The notes: generated by a model not told the origin, from the letters alone. A stretch of 64,000 nt of DNA from CAVXNB01 sp963763085 (GCA_963763085.1 CAVXNB010000001.1:930001-994000); one strand, 5' to 3'. Positions 43,153-51,954 are shown, counted from the stretch's first letter. Program-made: numbers and translations.

Positions 43153-45005
43153 CTGCCGGGCACCCCGGAGCTCGGCACGCCGGTAGCGACGCGCTCCAAG
43201 TCGGTCTCGTCCTCGGCTCCGCCGGCGGCCCGGGTCTGGCCGCCGCCCTCGGGCTGCCGTGCCGGTGAGACCGCCGATGGCAGCCGAGTGTGTTGCTGCC
43301 GGCCGCCTCGGGTCCAGGAAGCAGCCGCGGCCAGGAGGCTGGCGACGAGGGCGAAGTCGAGCGCGGCGTGCAGACCGGACCGGAAGGGGGCGGTGATGAT
43401 CGTCGGAAAGAAAGCCCGACCGGTGAGCACGGCCCGCTGCGCAGCGGGAATGTGGGAGAGGACCGAGGTCCCCACCAGATGTTGTATCGGGTCGTAGCCA
43501 AGGAACGCCGCAAATAGCGTCGAGACGGGCGGGAGGTGCGAGACCCGCGTGGCTGCCGCCGGCGGCACCCCGTGAGCGACGAGCCCGCGGTAGAGGCTCT
43601 CCGGGAGGGAAGCCGAAAGCCCAACGATCATGAGCGTGAAGAAGATGCCGATCGAGAGGACTTGGGCGGAATTCTGAAATGTCGTGTTCATGCCGGATCC
43701 TGCACCTCGGTACTCAGGGGGGATGCTGTTCATCACCCCGGCGCGGTTCGGCGAGCCGAACGAAGCCATCGCGAGCCCCGTGAAAAAGAGCAGGAGAGCG
43801 AACAGCCAGTAAGGGAAGTCGATCGGCAGCAGTTGCAGGAGCGCGAAGGACACCGCCGAGCCGATCATCCCGCCAGTGGCAAACGGCCGAGCACCGAAAT
43901 GGTCCGAGAGGACGCCCGAGACGGGGCCGGCGACGAGGAACCCGGCCGTGAGCGGCAGCATGGCGATCCCGGCCCACAGCGGGGTGACGCTGAAGCTGTA
44001 GCCGTGCAGGGGCAACCAGATGCCTTGCAGCCAGATGATGAGCATGAACATGAGCCCGCCCCGGCTCAGCGCGGCCAGGAGGCTGGCGAACACGCCGGCG
44101 GTGAAGGCGCGGATCTTGAACAGCTGCATGCGGAACATGGGCTCCTCCACCTTCGTCTCGATGATGCCGAAGGCGATGAGGAGGCAGGTGCCGAGCCCGA
44201 GGGAGGCGAGCACGGCCGGGTTCGTCCAGCCCATCGTGTCGCCGCCGTAGGGCTCGATCCCGTAGGTGATTCCGATCATCACGAGCACGAGGCCCAGAGC
44301 GAACGTGATGTTGCCCGGCCAGTCGATGCGGGCCGGCTGTCGCTGTCCGACCTCGCGGAGCTTGAGGTAGCCCCAGACGGTCCCGAACAGACCGACGGGA
44401 ACGGACACGAGGAAGATGAGGCGCCAGTTGATCGGGGCGAGGAGCCCGCCGAGGACCAGTCCGACGAACGTGCCGCTGAAGGCCGCCGCCTGGTTGATTC
44501 CCATCGCCATCCCCCGCTGCCAGGGCGGGAAAACGTCGGTCAGGATGGCGGCCGAGTTCGCCATCAGCATGGCGGCGCCGACACCCTGGAAGATCCGGAG
44601 CACGATGAGCCAGATGCCAGCAGCATGCCCCGACATCCACGTCACGCTCAGCAGCAGGGAGAAGAACGTGAAGACGGCAAAACCGAGGTTGTAGATACGG
44701 ACGCGCCCGTAGATGTCACCCATCCGGCCAAGGGTGGTGACGAGGACGCTCGTCACCACGAGAAACCCGAGGATCATCCACAAGAGGTAGAAGCTGTTGC
44801 CGGCCTGGAGCGGGTCGATGCCGATGCCGCGAAAGATGTCGGGCAGGGCGATGAGCGTTATCGAGGCGTCGATGGTCGCCATCAGCATGCCGAGCGTCGA
44901 GATGAACAGGGCGACCCACTTGTAGCCGTCGTCGGACACCTGCGCCGAGCCGCCGGCGAGGTCGCTCGAGGCGGATCTCAGGGACTGCGGTGGGTGGTCG
45001 GACAT
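43149..45005 (-). CDS. DHA2-family (EmrB/QacA) MFS efflux transporter
   Basis: This 618-residue protein has about 14 membrane helices. The DHA2 signatures are IDASITLIALPDIF in helix 1, LGRMGDIYGRVRIYN in loop 2-3 and SGTFVGLVLGGLLAPINWR in helix 5. A long polar C-terminal tail of about 60 residues follows the last helix. It is the first gene of an operon with MerR and the propeller protein. The substrate is probably a drug or toxic metabolite. Confidence 0.9.
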   Translation of the reverse strand: MSDHPPQSLRSASSDLAGGSAQVSDDGYKWVALFISTLGMLMATIDASITLIALPDIFRGIGIDPLQAGNSFYLLWMILGFLVVTSVLVTTLGRMGDIYGRVRIYNLGFAVFTFFSLLLSVTWMSGHAAGIWLIVLRIFQGVGAAMLMANSAAILTDVFPPWQRGMAMGINQAAAFSGTFVGLVLGGLLAPINWRLIFLVSVPVGLFGTVWGYLKLREVGQRQPARIDWPGNITFALGLVLVMIGITYGIEPYGGDTMGWTNPAVLASLGLGTCLLIAFGIIETKVEEPMFRMQLFKIRAFTAGVFASLLAALSRGGLMFMLIIWLQGIWLPLHGYSFSVTPLWAGIAMLPLTAGFLVAGPVSGVLSDHFGARPFATGGMIGSAVSFALLQLLPIDFPYWLFALLLFFTGLAMASFGSPNRAGVMNSIPPEYRGAGSGMNTTFQNSAQVLSIGIFFTLMIVGLSASLPESLYRGLVAHGVPPAAATRVSHLPPVSTLFAAFLGYDPIQHLVGTSVLSHIPAAQRAVLTGRAFFPTIITAPFRSGLHAALDFALVASLLAAAASWTRGGRQQHTRLPSAVSPARQPEGGGQTRAAGGAEDETDLERVATGVPSSGVPGR

Positions 45006-45048
45006 GGTTGGGGCCTGACTTGCCGTTCACGTGGACTTTCAGTAAGTC

Positions 45049-45064
45049 TAACGTCAACGTCAAC
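45049..45064 (-). promoter_or_regulatory. Candidate MerR-responsive promoter region
   Basis: On the minus strand two direct TTGACG hexamers run in tandem (GTTGACGTTGACGTTA), 44 bp before the ATG of the MFS pump. They look like a -35 with an overlapping direct repeat and may be the target of the MerR regulator in the same operon. The rest of the 196-bp gap to the EAL gene shows no clear feature. Confidence 0.4.
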
Positions 45065-45201
45065 AAAACGACGCATGGCCGACTGACGAGCCAGGCCCCG
45101 CAGATGAGGCCCCGCCACACGCGTTGCCTCAAGTTCAGCGCACTTTGAACCGATATTGAGCGAAACCAGACGCGGGGCAGGTTCCAAATGAGAGCGCTCA
45201 G

Positions 45202-46557
45202 TTGAACGGTCGGGCTGATCTCCACGAGGCAGTCAGACGCGACGTCGACCCGATGGGTCTCATGCAACGCGTCGCCGACGAGGCCATGGCCGCCCTCAGC
45301 GGAGCCGAAGGTGTGCTCGTCGGTCTCTCCCACGACGACGACTCGCTCATCTTCGTCTGCGGCAGCGGGTACCTGCAGAAGCAGATTGGCGGCACGGTGC
45401 CCCTGGACGGGAGCCTCTCAGGCCTCGCCCTACGGACGGGTGAGACACTGCGCTGCGACGACGCCAACGCCGATCCCCGAGTTCACCTGGAGCTGAGTCG
45501 AGCCTATGGGGTTGGGTCGTCCATCTGCGTACCGCTGCGTCGCGCCGGCGAGACGGTCGGCGTCCTCAACGTCGGCTCGACCCGGGCCAATGCCTTCAAC
45601 GACCGCGATGTCGCGATCCTGACCAAGCTCGCCCAATTCATCAGCGTGGTGATCGCGGCGGCCACGGAACTAAGCGAAGTCACGAAGGCCCTGCTCTCGT
45701 CGTCTGAGCTCGACGCAGGTATCTCGTCTGCATTCGAGGTGGACTTGGCGGTCGAGGAGCGTTTCGTCGCGAACGTCCTGAGTCCTGGCACGGTCCGAGA
45801 TCTAGAGACCCGGCGCCGGATCGAACGCGTGCTCGAGGGACACGGCGTGACGTTGGTCTTTCAACCGGTGTTCGACCTCTCCACCGGGCAGGTCTTCTCC
45901 GTGGAGGCCCTGTCCCGGTTCGCAGGACCACCGAGACGCACGCCCGATCTCTGGTTCGCCGAAGCCCACGCCGTGGACCTCGGGATCGAGCTCGAGCTCC
46001 TGGCGGTGCAGGCGGCGCTGGCGGCCTTGTCGGGCCTCCCACGAGACGTCGCTCTGTGCGTCAACGCCGGCCCGGACGCGATCGCCTCGGGCGACGTCTT
46101 GCAGCTGGTCACGAAGACGGACTCGCGCCGTGTCGTCATCGAGTTGACCGAGCAAGTCAAGGTCGACGACTACCCGCACCTCTTGGGGGCGATCAAGAGG
46201 CTCAGGCTGATGGGGGCACGGCTCGCCATCGACGACACGGGTGCCGGCTTCGCCAGTCTCGCTCACATCCTCAAGCTCGATCCGGACCTCATCAAGCTGG
46301 ACCGCGACCTGACGAGCGGCATCGACCGGGATCCCGTCCGGCGGGCGCTCGCCTCCGCCCTCGTGACGTTTGCTGCGCACACCGACGCGCAGATCATCGC
46401 CGAGGGCATCGAGAACGCCGCCGAGCTCGACGTCCTGCGCGATCTCGGCATCAGGTACGGCCAGGGCTACTTCCTCGCTCGACCCACGTCGGTCGAGTCG
46501 ATCAGCTGGCAGCCCATCGACCAGATCCTCTCCCGACCGGATGCCGAAGCCTCCTGA
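45202..46557 (+). CDS. GAF-EAL cyclic-di-GMP phosphodiesterase
   Basis: This soluble protein of about 450 residues has a GAF sensor (about residues 15-150) and a C-terminal EAL domain (about 200-445). Catalytic and metal residues look intact: SVEALSRF, CVNAGPD, VIELTEQ, LAIDDTGAGFASL, LIKLDRDL, IIAEGIEN and YGQGYFLARP. It should therefore linearise c-di-GMP and oppose the cyclase at 26356-27762. The start is TTG; an ATG at 45253 is an alternative. It appears monocistronic. Confidence 0.9.
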   Translation: MNGRADLHEAVRRDVDPMGLMQRVADEAMAALSGAEGVLVGLSHDDDSLIFVCGSGYLQKQIGGTVPLDGSLSGLALRTGETLRCDDANADPRVHLELSRAYGVGSSICVPLRRAGETVGVLNVGSTRANAFNDRDVAILTKLAQFISVVIAAATELSEVTKALLSSSELDAGISSAFEVDLAVEERFVANVLSPGTVRDLETRRRIERVLEGHGVTLVFQPVFDLSTGQVFSVEALSRFAGPPRRTPDLWFAEAHAVDLGIELELLAVQAALAALSGLPRDVALCVNAGPDAIASGDVLQLVTKTDSRRVVIELTEQVKVDDYPHLLGAIKRLRLMGARLAIDDTGAGFASLAHILKLDPDLIKLDRDLTSGIDRDPVRRALASALVTFAAHTDAQIIAEGIENAAELDVLRDLGIRYGQGYFLARPTSVESISWQPIDQILSRPDAEAS

Positions 46558-46665
46558 TTCGGTCGCGGGCTAGCTTCTCGTAGTCTCAGCACGCGATGAG
46601 TTTGGCCGGCCCCGCTCGTCGGACTCTGAAGAGGACGGCCGGATCGGAACGAGGAGGCGTCGGCT

Positions 46666-47079
46666 ATGGATTGGAAGCTCGAGCTGATCGTGGTACCCGT
46701 CGCGGACGTGGAGCGGGCGAAGACGTTTTATTTGGATGGGGTCGGTTTCGATTTGCTCGTCGACCACCAGGATGGGGACTTCAGAGTCGTTCAGCTCACC
46801 CCGCCGGGCTCGGCCTGCTCGATCGCCGTCATGGCGAACGCGCAATCGGCAGGATCGCTCCAAGGCCTGCATCTCGTCGTCTCGGACCTGGACGCCGCTC
46901 GGGCCGAGCTCGACCGGCGGGGCGCCAATCCGAGCGAGATCTTCCATTTCGAGGCCGGAGGCGAAGTGCCAGGCCCGGACCCGGAGCGCCGCGACTACAA
47001 CTCGTTCCTCTCCTTCAAGGACCCCGACGGCAACGGTTGGCTCGTCCAAGAGGTCCGGCGGGCGGCCCCGGCCGCGTGA
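46666..47079 (+). CDS. VOC-family (glyoxalase-like) protein
   Basis: This 137-residue protein is a single VOC-fold domain of paired beta-alpha-beta-beta-beta modules: LIVVPVADVERAKTFYLDGVGF, GLHLVVSDLDAARAEL and YNSFLSFKDPDGNGWLVQEV. The C-terminal Glu is a probable metal ligand. GAGGAGG upstream of ATG 46666 fixes the start. It lies 20 bp before the sigma factor gene and is probably co-transcribed with it. Members include lyases, dioxygenases and resistance proteins; the substrate is unknown. Confidence 0.87.
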   Translation: MDWKLELIVVPVADVERAKTFYLDGVGFDLLVDHQDGDFRVVQLTPPGSACSIAVMANAQSAGSLQGLHLVVSDLDAARAELDRRGANPSEIFHFEAGGEVPGPDPERRDYNSFLSFKDPDGNGWLVQEVRRAAPAA

Positions 47080-47099
47080 ATCGGACGCTCGGTCCTAGC

Positions 47100-48096
47100 A
47101 TGCAAACCGTGACGCTCACTCCTCCCGCAGTTCTGGACGACGACCTCGACAACTACCGACGAGAACTCACCGCCTACTGCTACCGGATGCTCGGCTCGGG
47201 TTTCGACGCCGAAGACGCGGTTCAGGAGACGCTTATCCGTGCCTGGCAGGCGAAGGATCGATTCGAGGGTCGCTCGAGTGTGCGCTCCTGGCTCTACCGC
47301 ATCGCCACGAACGTCTGCCTCGATTCGCTCAGGAGCCAGAAGCGCCGGGCTCGGCCGATGGAGCTCGGGCCCTCACGGCCCCCGGTCGAGGCATCGCTGG
47401 CGGCCGTGCTTCCCGAGCACTCGTGGATATCCCCCGTCGCCGACGATCGCGTCCTGCCGATCGGCGCCGATCCGGCAGAGCTCGCGGAGGCTCGGGAGTC
47501 GATCCGCCTGGCGTTCGTCGCCGCCCTTCAGCGACTACCCGCTCGCCAGCGGGCTGTGCTCATTCTGTGCGAGGTCCTCCGCTGGCAGGCGAGCGAGGTT
47601 GCGGAGCTGCTCGAGACGAGCGTTCCAGCCGTGAACAGCGCCTTGCAGCGGGCACGGGCCACGCTCTCGTCGCTCGAGACCGGCGCCGGTCGGTCGACCA
47701 GGGACTCCGTATCGATGGATTCGGCTCAGCGCGAACTGCTCGCCGCGCTTCGCGGACGCCTTCGAGCGCTATGACATCGAGCTCCTTGTCACGCTGCTGC
47801 GCGACGACGCCATCCAGTCCATGCCTCCGTACGCGATGTGGCTCCAAGGCAGCGCGGACATCGGTCGGTGGATGCTCGGCCCGGGGGCCGGCTGCGCCGG
47901 GTCTCGGCTCATCGCCACTCAGGCGAGCGGGTGTCCCGCTTTCGCGCAGTACAAGCCGGACCCGGAAGGCGGTCACAAGCCGTTTGCGCTCCACGTGATC
48001 GAGATTTCCGGGGATCGGATCTCAGGTCTGCACTCCTTCCTCGAGGCGGAGGCGCTGTTCGCCGCGTTCGACCTGCCCGCCCACCTCCCCGCGTAG
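47100..48096 (+). CDS. ECF sigma factor with SnoaL-like tail (SigG/SigJ type), frameshifted
   Basis: Region 2 (ELTAYCYRMLGSGFDAEDAVQETLIRAW) and region 4 (LPARQRAVLILCEVLRWQASEVAELLETSVPAVNSALQRARATL) are intact in one frame, which ends at 47774. The C-terminal SnoaL/NTF2-like domain then continues one frame on (RFADAFERYDIELLV, SMPPYAMWLQG, WMLGPGAGC, FAQYKPDPEGGHKPFALHVIEISGDRI) to 48096. A surplus base near 47742 explains the split, since full-length relatives carry both parts. Such sigma factors use the tail in place of an anti-sigma factor. The 3' end overlaps a convergent small gene. Confidence 0.87.
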
Positions 48097-48303
48097 GCCG
48101 ACCAGCTCGAGCAGTTCCTCCAGGACCGGCGCGACCTCGTCGAGGTACATGGCCCCCCCGCTTCGCCGGGCCGCCAACTCGAGCCGCGCGAGTCCTTCCA
48201 CGACGGCCAGGTCGGCGGGCTCCTGCCCACAGAGCAGCAGGTCGACGCGGGTGTCGTCCGCCCAGCGGAAGACGACGGTTGCCCACTTCGCGGAGTCAGC
48301 CAT
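48022..48303 (-). CDS. Small STAS-like hypothetical protein
   Basis: This 93-residue protein contains PADLAVVEGLARLELAARRSG and LDEVAPVLEELLELVGL, which resemble the helix-strand pattern of STAS-type small proteins common in actinobacteria. Its tail overlaps the convergent sigma-factor gene by 75 bp. No functional residues can be assigned. The codon pattern supports it, but overlap and short length keep confidence moderate. Confidence 0.55.
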   Translation of the reverse strand: MADSAKWATVVFRWADDTRVDLLLCGQEPADLAVVEGLARLELAARRSGGAMYLDEVAPVLEELLELVGLRGEVGGQVERGEQRLRLEEGVQT

Positions 48304-48392
48304 GACCGCCGGCGCGGCCGCTCGGTCGGAGGACGATCCGATTAGACGCCACCGACCGAGCCGATCGCTTACCGATCCGGGCGCAGCCCCGG

Positions 48393-49187
48393 TTAGGCGT
48401 TCCGAGCCGGCATGGCCTCGTTGGGCGCGACGAGCTTGAAACGGGCTCCGGTCGCGTCGAGGGCCGTGGCGAGCCGCCCGTACGGCGTGTCCTCGGCCGG
48501 GCGCTCGATCGAGCCACCCAGATCGACAACTCTCGCCAGCGCCCCGTCGGCGTCATCGACCCCGAAATAGACCGACCAGTGGGCGGGAACGCCCGCAGGC
48601 AGGAAGGCCGACGCATCCGCCACCCCGGCGAGCATGTCGTCGCCGTTTACGAGGATCGTGTAGCGGAACTCAGGAGTGTCGCTCACCACGCGGGTGTCCC
48701 AGCCGAAGACCTGCCTGTAGAACGCGAGGGCGCCCTCGTAGCCCCGGGTTTGGAGCTCGAACCAGCTCGGGGCGCTCGCCTCGCCGAGAATCCCGAAGCC
48801 CTGAAACTGCTTCGGCTGCCACGCACCAATCGCGGCCCCTCCGGGGTCGCTTATGGCGGACATCGTGCCCACGTCGCCGACGTCCATTGGAGGCACGATG
48901 ACCTGACCGCCATTGGCCTCGGCCGTCTCGACCGTCTTCCGGGCGTCGTCAGTCGCCAGATAAACCATCCACGCGTCCGGCATGCCCGAACCGGGTTCGC
49001 TCGTCATGGCTCCGGCGACCGGCACAGTGTCCTTCGAGAACATGAAGTACCCCCCGAACTCCGGGGCCGGCTCCTCCGCCTTCCAGCCGAACAGCTCGCT
49101 GTAAAACGACCGGCTGCGATCGGCGTCAGATGTGAGCAGGTCGACCCAGCATGGTGCTCCTAACGGGGCGGTTTCTCGCTTTGGCAT
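48393..49187 (-). CDS. Two-domain VOC-family protein
   Basis: This 264-residue protein has two VOC domains (about residues 10-125 and 138-258): CWVDLLTSDADRSRSFYSELFGW, MSAISDPGGAAIGAW, SWFELQTRGYEGALAFYRQVFGW and HWSVYFGVDDADGALARV. It resembles the CFP30B/27-kDa antigen group of mycobacteria. Function is unproven in this group. It stands alone on the minus strand, 75 bp from the DksA-like gene. Confidence 0.88.
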   Translation of the reverse strand: MPKRETAPLGAPCWVDLLTSDADRSRSFYSELFGWKAEEPAPEFGGYFMFSKDTVPVAGAMTSEPGSGMPDAWMVYLATDDARKTVETAEANGGQVIVPPMDVGDVGTMSAISDPGGAAIGAWQPKQFQGFGILGEASAPSWFELQTRGYEGALAFYRQVFGWDTRVVSDTPEFRYTILVNGDDMLAGVADASAFLPAGVPAHWSVYFGVDDADGALARVVDLGGSIERPAEDTPYGRLATALDATGARFKLVAPNEAMPARNA

Positions 49188-49262
49188 TTGTGGCTCCTGT
49201 GTTCGATACTCCGGACGTCATCGATTGGGACGCCCCAGCGGGGCGAAAGTCATCGGTACTGA

Positions 49263-49598
49263 TCAGCTGTCCGCCGCCTCGTCGGCCGTGAGCTCTGCCG
49301 CAGGGTCGGCTTCGAGACGGGCGTCCGAGATGGGTCGCCCACTGCGGATCGAAAGGCCGAAGGTCCCCTCCTCGAGGCGTCGCTCCGCTCGCTCGAGTGC
49401 GGCAAGGCGATCGCGCAGCCCCGCGGCCACGGCATCGTCGCCCTCCTCGTCGGTGAGTGGCTCGGCGGAGTCGGTCATGTCTCCCGGCTCATTGGCCGCG
49501 TCCCTGTCCTCCTGCCCCGCATCGAGCGTCTCGCCGAGCAGTGCCTTCACCCGCGTTAGTTCGGTGTCAAGCAGCGCTCGAGCCTTCTCCTTCTCCAT
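49263..49598 (-). CDS. TraR/DksA-like protein lacking a zinc finger
   Basis: This 111-residue protein has an N-terminal acidic coiled-coil region and the motif LAALERAERRLEEGTFGLSIRSGRPISDARLEADP split across the C-terminus, which is typical of actinobacterial TraR/DksA-family proteins. The four zinc-binding cysteines of DksA are absent (Ser/Leu/Arg at those places). GGGAGGG precedes ATG 49598, which fixes the start. It may still bind RNA polymerase's secondary channel; that is inference. Confidence 0.8.
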   Translation of the reverse strand: MEKEKARALLDTELTRVKALLGETLDAGQEDRDAANEPGDMTDSAEPLTDEEGDDAVAAGLRDRLAALERAERRLEEGTFGLSIRSGRPISDARLEADPAAELTADEAADS

Positions 49599-49757
49599 CG
49601 ACCCTCCCAAAGGCTCGTGGAGCGCTTCGCCGATCGGCCGAGCGCACCTTGTCGCTCAACGTAGCCTCGCTCGCGACCGTTCCGGAGCGGAGCGCGCCCC
49701 TTTTCCGGGGGATGTGGTTTTATTCATCTCGTCCCCTGGAGCGAATTGGAGGTCCCG

Positions 49758-50177
49758 ATGACGCAACCATCCGAGGAGGCTCCCTTCGGTACGCTGCCCA
49801 CCAGCGGGATCGTCCATCGACGCAGCCCATTCTCGGTCGCCGACACGGTCGATAAGCTCACCGAGGCCATCGCCGGTGTAGGAGCAAAGCTCTTCGTCGT
49901 CGTCGACCACAGCGGCGAAGCGGAGAGGGCCGGAATGTCGCTCAGGAATACGAAGCTCCTGATCTTCGGCAGTCCGGTGGGTGGCACGCCCGTGATGGAG
50001 GTGGCACCGCTGGCCGCGCTCGACCTGCCCCTGAAGGTGCTCGTGTGGGCAGACGATGCGGGAACGGTCTGGATGACCTACCTGTCGCGCACCTGGCTGA
50101 CCGACCGGCACGGCATCCCCGCGGACCTCGGCAAACCGTTGTCGGCGCCCGACGCGCTTGCGAGCCACGTCGGTTGA
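49758..50177 (+). CDS. DUF302-domain protein
   Basis: This 139-residue protein has the DUF302 fold. Residues 28-60 (FSVADTVDKLTEAIAGVGAKLFVVVDH), KLLIFGSPVGGTPVM and LPLKVLVWADDAGTVWMTY are characteristic. Family members are small soluble proteins of unknown function. GGAGG at 49748-49752 supports ATG 49758. Its stop overlaps the start of a DUF202 gene by 4 bp, and a second DUF202 gene follows. Confidence 0.88.
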   Translation: MTQPSEEAPFGTLPTSGIVHRRSPFSVADTVDKLTEAIAGVGAKLFVVVDHSGEAERAGMSLRNTKLLIFGSPVGGTPVMEVAPLAALDLPLKVLVWADDAGTVWMTYLSRTWLTDRHGIPADLGKPLSAPDALASHVG

Positions 50178-50533
50178 CGAAGTTGCCCGAGTCGCGCACC
50201 GAGCACGAGCCCGATGTTCGATTCACCTACGCCAACGAGCGGACCTTTCTGGCTTGGAACCGGACCGCGCTCGCGCTCATCGCCACCGGAGTCGCAGCCA
50301 CCCAGCTGTTGCCGAGGCTCCAGGTGGAATGGGGCCGGCGGCTGCTCGGCTTGCCGCTCATCGCCCTCGGCGCGGTCGTGGCGGCGGACAGCTTCCGCCA
50401 CTGGCGCGCCAACGAGCGGGCGATGCGGCGCGGCGATCCCCTGCCCCGCTCGACGATGCCCCTCGTGCTCGCTGTTGGAATCGTCGCGATCGGCGTCCTC
50501 GCCGTCGTGCTGGCCGCCTTCGGCAGCAAGTGA
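50174..50533 (+). CDS. DUF202 (YidH-like) membrane protein
   Basis: This 119-residue inner-membrane protein has the DUF202 signature FTYANERTFLAWNRTALALIATGVA and three hydrophobic helices. TTG at 50174 overlaps the DUF302 stop (TTGA); a TTG at 50183 is also possible. It forms a pair with the next DUF202 gene, as is usual for this family (YidH/YidG). Function is unknown. Confidence 0.82.
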   Translation: MTKLPESRTEHEPDVRFTYANERTFLAWNRTALALIATGVAATQLLPRLQVEWGRRLLGLPLIALGAVVAADSFRHWRANERAMRRGDPLPRSTMPLVLAVGIVAIGVLAVVLAAFGSK

Positions 50534-50539
50534 GCATCG

Positions 50540-50869
50540 ATGGCCCTCCCGCAGGAGCCGAAGGGCAGCGGTCTCTCACGCGAGCGCACCGTGCTGGCGT
50601 GGAACCGTTCGGGGCTCGCGGTCCTGGTGTGCATCGCCGTCCTGCTCCGGCATGTCTGGCCGCTGCGGGGTGCCGGCGAAGACGTCGCTCTCGGACTGAT
50701 CGCCGCCTCGGCCATCGTCTGGGCCGCCGCCCTTCTGGCCTTCACGGTCTCGGGCGCCGATCGGGACGAGGAGGTGCTGTTAGGCCCGAACGTCTTCCGC
50801 CTGATGACGGTGGGGACGGTGATGCTGGCGGTCGTCGGCCTTTTGCTGGCGTTCCTCACCGCACCCTGA
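50540..50869 (+). CDS. DUF202 membrane protein, second copy
   Basis: This 109-residue protein has LSRERTVLAWNRSGLAVLVCIAVLL, a shortened DUF202 signature, and three membrane helices. It starts 6 bp after the previous DUF202 gene and is its likely partner. Third gene of a DUF302-DUF202-DUF202 operon. It is convergent with the Dyp peroxidase. Confidence 0.82.
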   Translation: MALPQEPKGSGLSRERTVLAWNRSGLAVLVCIAVLLRHVWPLRGAGEDVALGLIAASAIVWAAALLAFTVSGADRDEEVLLGPNVFRLMTVGTVMLAVVGLLLAFLTAP

Positions 50870-50892
50870 GGCGCCCCTCGGCCGGCGCCTGC

Positions 50893-51954
50893 TCACCTCA
50901 GGCCGCCGATGCCGAGTGTGCCGGACCCCAGGTCCGATTGGTCGGCTCCCGCGGACGCAGGCGAGTCCGTGGACGTGGCCGTGGGGGTGTCGGGCGGTGG
51001 GTCATCGTCGGCGAGCCCCTCGAGCAATGGACCTGACGGAACGAAGAACAGGCTGCCCGTCACAGCCCGGCTGAAGTCCAGCAACCGGTCGTAATTGCCT
51101 TCCGGTCGCCCGACGAACATGTTCGTCAGCATCTCCTCGATGGGATCGGGCGATTTGGCGTAACCGATAAAATATGTGCCGTACTCGCCTTGGCCGACCG
51201 AGCCGAACGGCATGTTGTCTCGAAGGATCTTCACCTCCCCGCCGTCATGCACGATCGTGTTCAGCGCGTTGTGCGCGAAGGTGGGCTTGACCGAGTCGTC
51301 GAGCTCGATATCGGAAAGCTTCAACCTCCCGATGATCCGTTCCTGCTCCTCGGTGACGAGGGCGTTCCATCCGTCAAGGTCGTGCAGGTACTTCTGCACG
51401 ATGACGTAACTTCCACCCGAGAAGCCCCGATCCTCGTCGCCGATGATGGTTGCCTCGAGAGCAGCTGTGCCCGTCGGGTTCTCCGTCCCGTCGACGAAGC
51501 CGAGCAAATCGCGGGCGTCGAAGTAGCGGAACCCGTGCACCTCGTCCACGGTTATGACGGCGTCCCCCAACCGCGTCACGATCCGGGTCGCGAGCTCGAA
51601 ACACAGGTCCATCCGCTCGGCCCGGATGTGGAACAGCACGTCGCCGGACGTTGCGACCGCATGACGCGATCCCGCACGGATCTCCCGGAAGGGGTGAAGT
51701 CCCGCCGGCCAAGGTCGTCCGGCGAGGCGGTCCCATGCCTGCGAACCCAGGCCGACCACACATGTGAGGTGTCCTTCCGGGTCACGAAAGCCCACGGATC
51801 TGATCAATGCGGGCACATCGGCGCAAACGCCGCGCACCCGGGCAGTGCTGGCGTCGCCGGGGCGTATGACCACCACAAGGAAGATCGCGGCCGCAGTGAG
51901 CGGAGCAAGCACCCCCTGGGGCTCGGGCGCGACGTCCGAGGTCTCGCCGCTCAC
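50893..51954 (-). CDS. Dyp-type haem peroxidase with encapsulin-targeting tail
   Basis: This 353-residue dye-decolourising peroxidase (class B type) has the GFVDGTENP motif with catalytic Asp155, a proximal haem ligand His228 (FAHNALNTI) and distal Arg245 (ILRDNMPFG). No Tat signal is present. After an acidic/Pro/Ser-rich linker the protein ends SGTLGIGGLR, which matches the encapsulin cargo-loading peptide pattern (SLGIGSL-type). It should be packaged in an encapsulin shell, but no encapsulin gene lies next to it. Confidence 0.9.
   Translation of the reverse strand: MSGETSDVAPEPQGVLAPLTAAAIFLVVVIRPGDASTARVRGVCADVPALIRSVGFRDPEGHLTCVVGLGSQAWDRLAGRPWPAGLHPFREIRAGSRHAVATSGDVLFHIRAERMDLCFELATRIVTRLGDAVITVDEVHGFRYFDARDLLGFVDGTENPTGTAALEATIIGDEDRGFSGGSYVIVQKYLHDLDGWNALVTEEQERIIGRLKLSDIELDDSVKPTFAHNALNTIVHDGGEVKILRDNMPFGSVGQGEYGTYFIGYAKSPDPIEEMLTNMFVGRPEGNYDRLLDFSRAVTGSLFFVPSGPLLEGLADDDPPPDTPTATSTDSPASAGADQSDLGSGTLGIGGLR

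Noticed and set aside
43536..45086. 516-codon plus-strand open frame
   Set aside because: It is antisense to the DHA2 pump; the Glu/His/Arg-rich translation has no domain.
45105..45185. Fourth copy of the nested palindrome (TTGCCTCAAGTT and nearby partial matches)
   Set aside because: Only a short outer-arm-like string matches; the inner inverted repeat and symmetric spacing are missing.
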